A stretch of 64,000 nt of DNA from Agrostemma githago (lineage: Eukaryota > Streptophyta > Magnoliopsida > Caryophyllales > Caryophyllaceae). A model generated the notes under the pieces. The model was not told the DNA's origin and did not search any database. It was given only the letters and a program-made list of their open reading frames with translations. Positions 37,404-45,868 of this stretch are shown here, in pieces. The first letter of the stretch is position 1; the number at the start of each line of letters is the position of its first letter. Made by a program: the position numbers and the translations under genes. Location: positions 6,429,142 through 6,493,141 of the forward strand of contig OY288262.1 of the NCBI GenBank assembly GCA_958450325.1, in the 5' to 3' direction.

Positions 37404-38481
37404 CTAATGGGCTGTTTTCACGGGACCTGCCTTCTGAGGTGCTGTTTTCGTAGCACCCTGAACAGGCCTAGACACAGTATTCCGCAACACACCCCCAACC
37501 ACTACTTGCTTTTGTCTAGCTTCTTGTCTAGCTTCTTGTCTCGCCTTTTTTAACTCGTCCTTCCTACAATCACTAGCCTCATGACCATAGCTTATACACT
37601 TAGTACACCAAATAGGCTTCCACTCATATTTGACAAAGATCTCAACCAAATTTTCCTTCTCATCCAAAAATTTGATCGAATTCTTAAATTTTTGTCCCAC
37701 CTTAGCCTTGACCATGACTCTAGCATACCCTAGCCTAGTACGCTCTTCCGTGGCCAAGTTCGACTTGACATACGGGCCTACAAGGGATGCTATCCGGGGA
37801 AAACAACGACCCCAAAATTTCAAGGGAAGATCATATAATTGAATCCAAATAGGCACTTCATGAACGTCTTCTTTATCTAATTTTGCATCAGGGGTCCATT
37901 CTTTTACGATGAAAGGTTTATTATCAAACATATAGAGACCATGATCAAAATTTTTTACCTTTGCATCCTTGTCCTTGAACCGGACTATGAATATTCAATT
38001 AGGAAGGAAGGATATCTTGTCAATCCCGTGTTCCTTCCAAATCTTCTTCACAAACCATTCCACCACTTCCCAAGGCGCATTCGTGCCCATTATGAAGCAG
38101 TATACTGCAGTTCTCCAGTAGTCGATTTCGTCATCCATGACATCCTCTGAGAAGCGCAAAAGTTCTGCATCTTCTTCCACGTCAATGATTTTTTTGCCCT
38201 CCCTCTGTTTCCATCCACTCTCATCCATCTCCACATCGTTGCCAGTCTCCGGTACGTACTCAGAAACTTCGTCGTCCTCAGGGTCAGACGCGTAATTCAG
38301 GCCCGAAATATCGTTCAATTTAGAATTTCGTTGAAGTCGACGAACTGTCCTCCGCCTGAGAACGGTTACCATCCAAATTCGAATTCTTCACCACCTTACG
38401 TAGCAACTCCTCCTTTGCTTTTCGAGTCACAGGTTTCATTGCTTTTGGTCCTTTCGGAACAGCCCTCGTCTTCTGCCTCAT
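37404..38481 (-). pseudogene. LINE1 ORF1: DUF4283 and CCHC-type protein, broken
   Basis: Probable start ATG at 38,481 (MRQKTRAVPKGPKAMK), a frame change near 38,335, then acidic sequence and a DUF4283 domain beginning WRTAVYCFIMGTNAPWEVVE. A TGA at about 37,997 interrupts it, and the same frame goes on through MFDNKPFIVKEW and VPIWIQLYDLPLKFWG. It ends with a CCHC knuckle CTKCISYGHEASDC and a basic Ala/Gln/Arg-rich tail. This is the usual plant L1 ORF1 nucleic-acid-binding protein. It precedes ORF2 by 142 bp on the same strand. Confidence 0.85.
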
Positions 38482-38598
38482 TGGAACGGCAAAGGATTCG
38501 GCGCAGGACAGCCTTGTCGCTGTCAGGGATTGTCCGCGCCGTAACAGTCCCCGGTAATCGTCTCAAATCAGCCAAAAATCTCCAGAGCAAACGAAAGG

Positions 38599-38609
38599 TT
38601 TTTTTTATT
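38599..38609. repeat. LINE1 target-site duplication (5' side)
   Basis: TTTTTTTTATT, identical to 11,960-11,970. Confidence 0.7.
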
Positions 38610-38855
38610 ATTATTCACGTTTTTTGGCGTTTTTTAACCAATTTCATTTTACCTTTATCTTCTTCACGTTTAATAGCTAGCAACTCTTCCATTTCTTGTT
38701 TAATACTTTCTAACTCTTTCTTTATTTTGTTGAGCGATAAATTGTTCATTTTTTGGAGTTTTTGGAGATGTTTTTTTTATCGGAAGAGAAAAAACGAGTT
38801 GTTTTTTAGTCTTCTTAACTCCTCGCAAAACTTTTCTTCCTGCATCTCCCTTCAT
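38610..38855 (-). pseudogene. N-terminal part of a small lysine-rich gene-like sequence
   Basis: ATG at 38,855 opens KGDAGRKVLRGVKKTKKQ then LVFSLPIKKTSPKTPKNEQF. A different frame from 38,749 gives a coiled-coil-like stretch (NNLSLNKIKKELESIKQEME) that stops at 38,615. The two frames overlap, as after a frameshift. With the 11,902-11,959 tail this may be one basic gene split by LINE1. No family recognised; it could equally be chance reading in A-rich DNA. Confidence 0.3.
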
Positions 38856-39180
38856 CTTCTAAATTAAATTTATATTCAGAATTACTTTTTCATATTTCAA
38901 TGTTACTCATCAATCATCCTTAAAATTTTCAAAAAAAATTCAATATTACCCTTTCTCTATTCTAAAGAACTCACATTGTTATTATTCTATTCTAAACTAT
39001 AATTTTCATCAAAATTCTTTACTTTAAACCTCATTCATCCGATAAATCGATCAATTATTATTTGTGAATTCACTATGGATCATAGATCGGTAATCGATAT
39101 TTTATCATATAGTAATTTTATAATTAATTGATTGAAAATTAGGGCTAATTTGTGTTAATTAATTATGTAGGGTTCTTGTA
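38856..39180. other. AT-rich spacer
   Basis: No gene or repeat recognised. If 38,610-38,855 is real it would include its promoter. Confidence 0.4.
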
Positions 39181-39500
39181 TAATCACAAATGAGGACTTT
39201 TTCGAAAAAACACTAATTGGTGCAATTGATTTGAAATTTATCGCAAGTTAGTACTTTTCTGAAGAACCCTAATTGGTGCAATTGATTTCAAATTCATCGC
39301 AAATTATGACTTTTTCGATGAACTCTAATTGATGCAATTGATTTGAATTTCCTAACTCAGTTTCTACTTGTATCATCACAAATGAAGACTTTTTCGAATA
39401 ACCCAAATTAGTGCAATTGAATATAGAATTTCTTACCTTAATTTGTACTTCAATCATCACAAATTATGATTTTTTTCAAAGAACCCTAATTGATGCAATA
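39181..39500. repeat. Five-copy degenerate tandem repeat, 56-80-bp unit
   Basis: Units contain ATCRCAAATKAKGACTTTTT, then CGAA..ACCCTAATTGGTGCAATTGATT. Copies start near 39,182, 39,240, 39,297, 39,373 and 39,454. Later units are longer because of a TTTCTTACCTTAATTTGTACTT insert. Not coding. Confidence 0.8.
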
Positions 39501-40071
39501 TGGGAAATGGAAAGGATATAGTAGTAATTTTGAAGTATGATTGAGTAAAGTTGAAGTACAAAAAGTACCACCCTTTATATTATAAAAATTAAAAATTAAT
39601 GTAAACTAATCAATGGTTAACTGGGTAGTGTACAAGGAGTATCTTCTTTATACAAGGTGAGGTAATGAGGTATTTACAACCTACTTATCATATTTCTTCG
39701 CTAAATAACAATCATATCATATTCTTAGATCCATGCTCAGGCCCGTTGAACAGGCAGTTGAGTCTGTTCCAAGAACAGGGGCCCATCAAGTTTGGGGCCC
39801 AAATGTGACTAGTTATAATTAAAAAATTTAAAAATATGTAATCTAATTCTAAGGATCAATCGTCATATTTTGAAGAAAGTAAAAGACCCCTCTTCTTCCT
39901 GTTCCATGCTTCAATGCATATTCTTGAAAGAATGAATTTTAATAAATCCTAGAAGTCACATTAATTATAAATTTTAAATCATCTCTAACAATTTTCCAGA
40001 TTCTAATTCTTACTGATTGGAAAGATTTTTTTTTTCTTTCATGGTAGAAATTCAAATTTTCTACCCTTTAA

Positions 40072-40072
<1 letters not shown>
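39501..40072. other. AT-rich spacer
   Basis: No gene was recognised. The phrase CTCAGGCCCGTTGAACAGGC near 39,738 resembles an isolated mobile-element scrap. Confidence 0.35.

Positions 40073-40157
<85 letters not shown>
40073..40157. repeat. (ATT)n microsatellite, about 28 units
   Basis: 85 bp of uninterrupted ATT, flanked on both sides by related AAATT-TCTACCCTTTGATA phrases. Confidence 0.97.
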
Positions 40158-40159
<2 letters not shown>

Positions 40160-40222
40160 CTTTGATAATATCAAAATTCAAAATTTCTACCCTTTGATAA
40201 TTCTTATTTAGTTTTGATCCAA

Positions 40223-40231
40223 AAAATATTA
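40223..40231. repeat. Target-site duplication, left of MITE copy B
   Basis: AAAATATTA, identical to 42,540-42,548. Confidence 0.92.
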
Positions 40232-40317
40232 GGGTTATTTAATGACAATAATACCAACTATAGAGCGTCTTCCCAAGATAATACTAATTTCAATAAATCT
40301 GAGAATAATACATATTA

Positions 40318-41603
40318 CTAGATGGAAAGCCCGTGCGATGCACGGGCTGCTTTTAGTGACGTTGATAAGGACACCAAGTTGAATGATTGCATAAATTTGT
40401 GAAACTCTACAACAGTAAAGAGTCAGTCGAGGTTAAGAGTATGCCTAATAGTAAGGGAATATTATCCATATACGTAAATGTGTTATAATATACTGTAGTA
40501 TTCCATCGCCTTCTTATAATTTTCTTCTTATAATTTTTCGATGTGGGTTAATTTTTTGGTTGATATCTAAGGACGAACGATTACTCTTATTTATCATAAT
40601 AAAATAAAGGAAAAGAAAATATATCTAACTGTATTAGGATAATAATAATAATAATAGTTTTATTTTTATTATTAATTATTTTAAAATTTTAATTTTATAT
40701 TTTTAGAATTTCTAAGGAATTGGAGTATAAGATTTTTGGTTTATAGTCTTAAAAATTCTTTTTAAATTCATTTTATGACTCAAAAGATTTTTTTTATTAA
40801 TATTTAATAACGAATTATTACTTTTATTTATATAATAGAAATCTATGACCTCATTATAATTTTTCGATGTGAGCTAATTTTATTTAACTTTATAGTCTAA
40901 AGATATTTTTTAAGACTCGAAAGATTTTTGGTTAATATCTAAAAATGAATGATTATTGCTCTTATTTATATAATAAAATTCTATCACATTATATTATAAT
41001 TTTTCAATGTGAGACAATTTAACTTAAATTTATATTCATAAGATCATTTTTTTAAGACTCAAAAGATTATTAGTTGATAGCTAAGAACGAATGATTGTTA
41101 TTTATAATACAGAATTTCATTACCTATCATAATTCAAAAGATTGTTTGTTAATATCTAAAAACAAATTATTACTCTTATTTATAAGGTCCAACTTTTGTT
41201 GTCGTATGAGGTGATAATCGTCGGTTTATATAGTGATAATTTTTTAATCTTAAATGGAGTAGAATTGTTTTTTTCTATACATGAATTATTATAATTTTTC
41301 GATGAGAGGATTTTTTTACTTAAGTTTATAATCTTATGAGATCCAACTTTTGTTGTCTTATGAGGTGATAATCGTCGATTTATATAGTAATAATTTTTTA
41401 ATCTTAAATGGAATAGGATTGTTTTTTTCTATACAAATTCATATGTTTTTTATCTAAATTTTTGAAAAATCGAGTCTGAGTTGGAGTAGGATTTTTTTTT
41501 TCATATATAAATTTTTATATTCTTTATTAACATAAAAAATATATTAAAAAATTTCGACCAATCACGTCGCTCGAAAAGTTCCTGCTTTATTAATATATAT
41601 TGA
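40318..41603 (-). mobile_element. Non-autonomous Helitron inside MITE copy B
   Basis: On the minus strand it starts TCAATATATATTAATAAAGC and ends with a 9-bp-arm hairpin AGCCCGTGC/GCACGGGCT (40,328-40,348), six bases, and CTAG (40,318-40,321). Flanking bases are A and T, as expected for insertion between A and T without duplication. MITE copy A retains the uninterrupted sequence (CAGAGTATTGGAGTAGT at about 5,044-5,060), which shows the empty site. No Rep/helicase is encoded. Confidence 0.92.
40540..41440. repeat. Tandem repeats inside the Helitron
   Basis: A unit of about 110-150 bp with ATTATAATTTTTCGATGTGAG, AAGACTCAAAAGATT and TTAATATCTAAAAAC recurs four or more times (near 40,520, 40,855, 41,000, 41,130). 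A second unit beginning GTCCAACTTTTGTTGTCKTATGAGG occurs at 41,188-41,282 and 41,340-41,433. Confidence 0.75.
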
Positions 41604-41704
41604 TTGGAGTAGTTAAACATGAGTAGTATAAGTAAGTTTATCACCTGCTACATCAGGTCACCTAATTAATATTTAACCTGTTACTTATTCTCCATCCTCC
41701 TCCC

Positions 41705-42002
41705 TAGACCTGGATAACGGGTGAACCGTGTCGGTTCAACTTCGGGTCGGGCCAATTTCAGGTTATAATAATCGGGTTGACTTCGAGTCGGGTCAGATAA
41801 TTTCGGGTTCGGGTCATACTCGGGTTTTCTGTTTTCAACTTTTTTTTTTAGAAATATCCACTCGTTTTCAATAATAATAGTCGTGTCAGTTTCGGGTTAG
41901 CTCGGGTCAATTCAGATTACGGATCAAAATCATCTCTTCAGTTCGGGTGTCGGGTCAGGTTCGGTTCGGCTTATTCGGGTCGGGTCAGTTTTGCCAGGTC
42001 TA
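41705..42002. mobile_element. Small element with GGGTC repeats, likely hAT-type MITE
   Basis: TAGACCTGG at the left and CCAGGTCTA at the right are perfectly inverted, and the 298-bp interior is TCGGGTCGGGTCAG-type repeat. Composition and end type match 11,125-11,402. A clean 8-bp target duplication was not found. Confidence 0.6.
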
Positions 42003-42239
42003 GTTCTCCTTACTTCTCTCCTTTATCCTCTCTCTCCATTACCCTTCATCCTTTTTTTCTATACGTTTCGTTTAGATTAACGTGTTGATTTTGGTGTAGA
42101 ATTGTGTTGTTAGCTAGATTTGGTGATGATGAAGGAAGAGAAATACAGAAGACATAAATGACGGTTAATGCCCTGTACACTGAGTAAGTGAAAAGGAGTG
42201 AAGTAATATGAAATAAATTAAAGGCGAAAAGGAAGGTGA

Positions 42240-42539
42240 ACGAGTTCTACCGGTAACTGGTCATCTATACTACTCTGGATTAACTATTTCAAAAATATGT
42301 ATTATTCTCAGATTTATAAAAATTGGAATTATTTTCGAAAGATGATCTATAGGTGGTATTATTATCGTTAACTAAAATTAAAGGAGAAAAAAGAAGGTGG
42401 AAGGGTTCTACAGGTAACCGGTCACCTGTACTACTCTGGTTTAACTACTCCAATAATACGTATTATTCCCAGATTTATTAAAATTGATATTATTTTGGGA
42501 AGACGATATATAGTTGGTATTATTGTTATTAAATAACTC
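42240..42539. repeat. Tandem duplication of the right end of MITE copy B
   Basis: Two diverged copies of about 145 bp (about 42,247-42,378 and 42,402-42,539). Both hold GTTCTACMGGTAACYGGTCA, then TACTACTCTGGWTTAACTA, and end with the GGTATTATT terminal motif. Confidence 0.85.
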
Positions 42540-42548
42540 AAAATATTA
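42540..42548. repeat. Target-site duplication, right of MITE copy B
   Basis: AAAATATTA, identical to 40,223-40,231. Confidence 0.92.
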
Positions 42549-43429
42549 TTAAAAATATTTTTAGCAATACGAAGTACCTTTATACTGTTACGAACTCCTC
42601 AAAATCGATCAAAGTGAGTTAGAAGCATTTTGTTTTGGCTTCAAATCATTCATGCACAATAAAGGAAGGTAAGGGAATACATATTTGAATTTCCTAATTC
42701 GATTTCAAAACTTTGGGTATTGCACAGTTGGAAATTGATTAATTTTTCTATTTCTTATGTAATTTTGATGGTTCTTTTTTTTGATGAAAATTTTGATTGT
42801 TCTTTTCTTTTTCAAGTTACTTCTAGTATTGGATTTTTAAGTATTGTACTGTTTCTATATTTCTTCTCTCCATCGTGTGAAAATTTGTAATTATTTGATT
42901 GTTTAAAAATTTGGTTTTCATTGTATATATAGGGTCTCATTTAGAATTTAGAACACGGCCACTTAATTTCATTTGACGGGCATGTCCATGCTTAGGAGTA
43001 TATAACAACTTCATGGTAGTATCTTATCTTGTATTTTGACGTTAAGTGACTTGTATTTTTGCGCCATAATCATCAGAAATGCTCCGTCAAGTATAAGTGT
43101 ATAAGTGTATAAACCATCAAATTTCGACCAGACCTATAAATCCGATCGGATTATTTTAGGACATGAAAATTTGACCTGTGATTCGTTTGCCCCGAACACG
43201 AAATGAGCGGTTAATTTAGAGTTAAAATTGCACTCGATGTTGCCGGTCGCTTATCCCGTCATCCCGAATATTTGGTTGTTTGAACCGAATCAACCCCTAA
43301 AAAGAACGCTTTTATTGTTGTTTATTAAAATATTGCATTATTAATCTCGTCTAACATTTTTATAATCGTCATTACTAATACCGTGTATAACTATATAGTA
43401 TTTAAACTGCTTTTGGATTGAATACGCTT
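42549..43429. other. AT-rich spacer
   Basis: No gene seen. A GACC/CCGAAT-rich patch at 43,128-43,300 (ACCAGACCTATAAATCCGAT) resembles the interior of the GACCC-type MITEs but has no clear ends. Confidence 0.35.
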
Positions 43430-44874
43430 AAAAGCAAGTTCCGTTTAAGATTCTTCTAATCCCTTTACAAGTAGTATTGAAGGTAGCGCCCTTTCGAGGA
43501 GCGCCGCCCTAAACACTTAAGGACATGATGCGATCGCGAAGATTTGACTTTAAACGTGTTCGATATCATTTTTTTAAAACCATTATTCTAAAGGCGTGAT
43601 ATCGATTCTGTAGTCGAATAGTCGGTCTGAAAGAATCTTCGATAAATTGGACTAGTACGAATCCCGTTGACGCCGAATCGATCGTCACACGGTCCGAAAG
43701 GATTAATTACGACATCGTGACGCAGAGGGAATTGACATTCGTTTTAATTCAATCTAATTCGATTTTGCAAAATTTGCTCTAAATGCTAGATGTCGGTTCC
43801 ATAACCGAACGTCGAGTATGGTGTGCCCTTGAGATTCAAGCTAATATAAATCGGACAATATTTATATTTAGTATAATTACATCTCGATTCAAAACACAAA
43901 AATCCGAAACAACCTCCTTTTCGAAACGAGTAAAGCACTCGTACAGGGGCAGTCGATCGAGTGCCATAAGGTCACTCGATCGACTGACCCTCCAAAAAAT
44001 GGGTAGGAGGTCTACGTAAAGGTCACTCGATCGAGTCCCCTCAATGACTCGATCGAGTGACTTTCTTAAGCTTTAAGCGTGATCTTTAAAATGGCATAGA
44101 GTCCCGACAATTATTTTTTACAACTTTTACTCGTCACGTGTCAAGACAATCACGTGTTAACTTCTTCAAAATCATGCATTGCATTATTATTCTAATCTAT
44201 CCATATTACCGTTACTAATTCGATTGTTCCAATTTTTGCGCTCGTTGTATTGTATTTCCGGGTTGTATTTCTGACCGTGTAATTTGTAATTATTTACGAG
44301 CTTTCCATTTTTGATGTTAGTCATTTATTTAAATGAACATCACATGCTAAATCACTTCGACGTGAACCAAGATGCATTAAAATGACGTAGCAACCCATTC
44401 TATATTTACGCACCGTAAAACGTTGTTTGCATAACATTTTACCGAATCACTAGCGCGCGTATTCTAAAACCGTTCGATAACTTAGTAGAGGTCGTTATGT
44501 GCGGGCGGGGTTGGGTGTCCTTTGTAGGCTTCCCAACACGTACCCTCACCCCTTACTCAGAACCTTGGTTTCCGGATGCCCGAAACCGTTGGTGCACGAG
44601 AGTCATTCGATATACGGTACCCGATAACATCGGCATCGGTATCGTAATGCAAAGGGACGAACCCCACAAGTTCTAGTATCGAAGTGGGCCGTACTTTGTG
44701 CACGGTCCACCGAAATATAGAGTGGGTTTGAATGGGCCTGAACTCCCACAAAGTTCGGTGGTGACTCCAACTACGATTTAAATTTCGACTCTAGAACCAT
44801 CTCACACGGGAAAGCCGCCCAAATTCGTGCGTGGCCGCGTCGGGGTGGAGTGGTGGACCTATGTCATGTCCACA
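43430..44874 (+). mobile_element. Old LTR remnant of a third subfamily (5' end missing)
   Basis: The 3' two-thirds match the LTRs of elements 1 and 2: CACATGCTAA..TTCGACGT, then GTGCGGGCGGGGTTGGGTGT, then CGTACCCTCACCCCTTACTC. It ends GGACCTATGTCATGTCCACA at 44,874. Divergence is much higher than between the other LTRs. No TGTAGACAC start was found, so the 5' edge is approximate. It carries its own hairpin cassettes. It sits against the RPA-like exon at 44,875. Confidence 0.8.
43950..44059. repeat. Two hairpin cassettes in the LTR remnant
   Basis: Cassette 1: CAGTCGATCGAGTG (43,950-43,963) with its perfect inverse at 43,973-43,986. Cassette 2: CACTCGATCGAGT (44,024-44,036) with its perfect inverse at 44,047-44,059. 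Arms are 14 and 13 bp with 9- and 10-nt loops. Confidence 0.92.
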
Positions 44875-45188
44875 ATTTCTCCTTCTTGTATCAGAGGTTT
44901 AAAAACTTTTATCAATTTGTCATTGATCGACGCCTGAATCTTCTTCATCTGTGAAGAAGAGAAATTTCAATAGATGAATAGTCTTTTCTTTAGAACCATA
45001 AATCAAATTTGTCAGAGATATATTACCTTTTCGTCCATAAGAATCATTTCAATCCGACTTATTTCCTTCGGATTATTACACGCTGGTACGGAGTAGAGTC
45101 GCATAACTCTACCACGTAATCTCCACGTTTCTTTAACATTACTGACATCGTTTATGAAGTTTAAACAACGGGATTGAGTTGATGCCAT
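44875..45188 (-). pseudogene. RPA-like (DUF223 OB-fold) gene fragment, exons 1 and 2
   Basis: Minus strand. Exon 1 is 45,188-45,027 (54 codons, MASTQSRCLNFINDV, then ETWRLRGRVMRLYSVP, then EISRIEMILMDEK) and ends at a GTAATA donor. Exon 2 starts at 44,948 after TTCACAG and reads MKKIQASINDKLIKVFKPLI, then QEGE, where the LTR remnant begins (44,874). This matches plant replication protein A-like / DUF223 single-stranded DNA-binding proteins, which are host paralogues or Helitron-carried genes. Exon 1 itself is intact. The rest of the gene was not found across the LTR. Confidence 0.8.
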
Positions 45189-45868
45189 TAGAAAGAGTAA
45201 TAATTATCTTAGTAGTATATAAATTGTATTGAAAGATGTTCCGTGTAGAAATGTTTATAAGTTGGTCGTTAATTATATAAGCATAGTTTATAATAGGTAA
45301 TAATTTAAGCGGTAATATTGTGGAGTAGTAATATTATGCGTATAATTAGGACAATGCCATAATATTATATACGAGTAATAGGTATCAAGTATCAACATAG
45401 TTTATTATTACCTATTATAATAGGTAATATCATCATAGTTTATAATAGTAATATTATCGTTAGTTTATATACGCATAGTAATATATTATGCGTATAATGT
45501 CTATAATACGTATACATGGCATTAGGGAATATGTATAATGTCTATAATATTATGTGTATACACCATAATATTATACATAATATTAATGTATGGCCTATAT
45601 ACGGAATTGCAATTAGGATATAAAGCTATGTATGACATAAAATTAGATATACTAATATTTTAGGGAACTCCAATTTCAAGTGTGAGTATTGATGTTTCCT
45701 TGAACGATTTAGAAACGTGGAGTTATATTGAAAGGTTTATATATAGCATGTGTGAAAGGAATATTTTATATGACATTCAACGTGATAAATATGTCGTATT
45801 GATATACAAAATGTTTCTTCATAATAATTTATTCTTACTCTTATTGATATTTCTGTATTAAATACTAA
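45189..45868. other. AT-rich spacer with GTATAATGTCTATAATA repeats
   Basis: From 45,260 to 45,600 phrases such as TAATAGGTAATA, ATTATGCGTATAAT and AATGTCTATAAT recur with palindromic TATA/TATTATA character. It could contain the promoter of the RPA-like fragment. No gene seen. Confidence 0.4.

Larger units (their letters stand above)
11971..38598 (-). mobile_element. LINE1: L1-like retrotransposon on the minus strand, interrupted twice
   Basis: The element is flanked by an identical 11-bp sequence TTTTTTTTATT (11,960-11,970 and 38,599-38,609), taken as its target duplication. On its own strand it carries ORF1 (38,481-37,404), ORF2 endonuclease and RT (37,261-35,002), then after LINE2 the rest of ORF2 (22,413-21,421), and after LTR element 1 the last 22 codons (12,090-12,027) and a 3' UTR ending CTTTACC. 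With the insertions removed it is about 4.7 kb. ORF1 carries a frameshift and a stop, and ORF2 at least two frameshifts and one stop, so it is inactive. It is the oldest large element of the stack. Confidence 0.9.
40232..42539. mobile_element. Mutator-like MITE (copy B), split by a Helitron
   Basis: Starts GGGTTATTTAATGACAATAA and ends GTTATTAAATAACTC, with the same terminal sequence family as copy A (4,963-5,888). A perfect 9-bp duplication AAAATATTA flanks it. Net of the Helitron (40,318-41,603) it is about 1.02 kb. It also contains a GGGTC-rich small element at 41,705-42,002 and a tandem duplication of its right end. No transposase. Confidence 0.92.

Noticed and set aside
38331..38867. 178-residue plus-strand frame
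   Set aside because: Antisense shadow of LINE1 ORF1 and its flank, with no domain.
40017..40211. Leu-rich reading frame
   Set aside because: Translation of the (ATT)n microsatellite.
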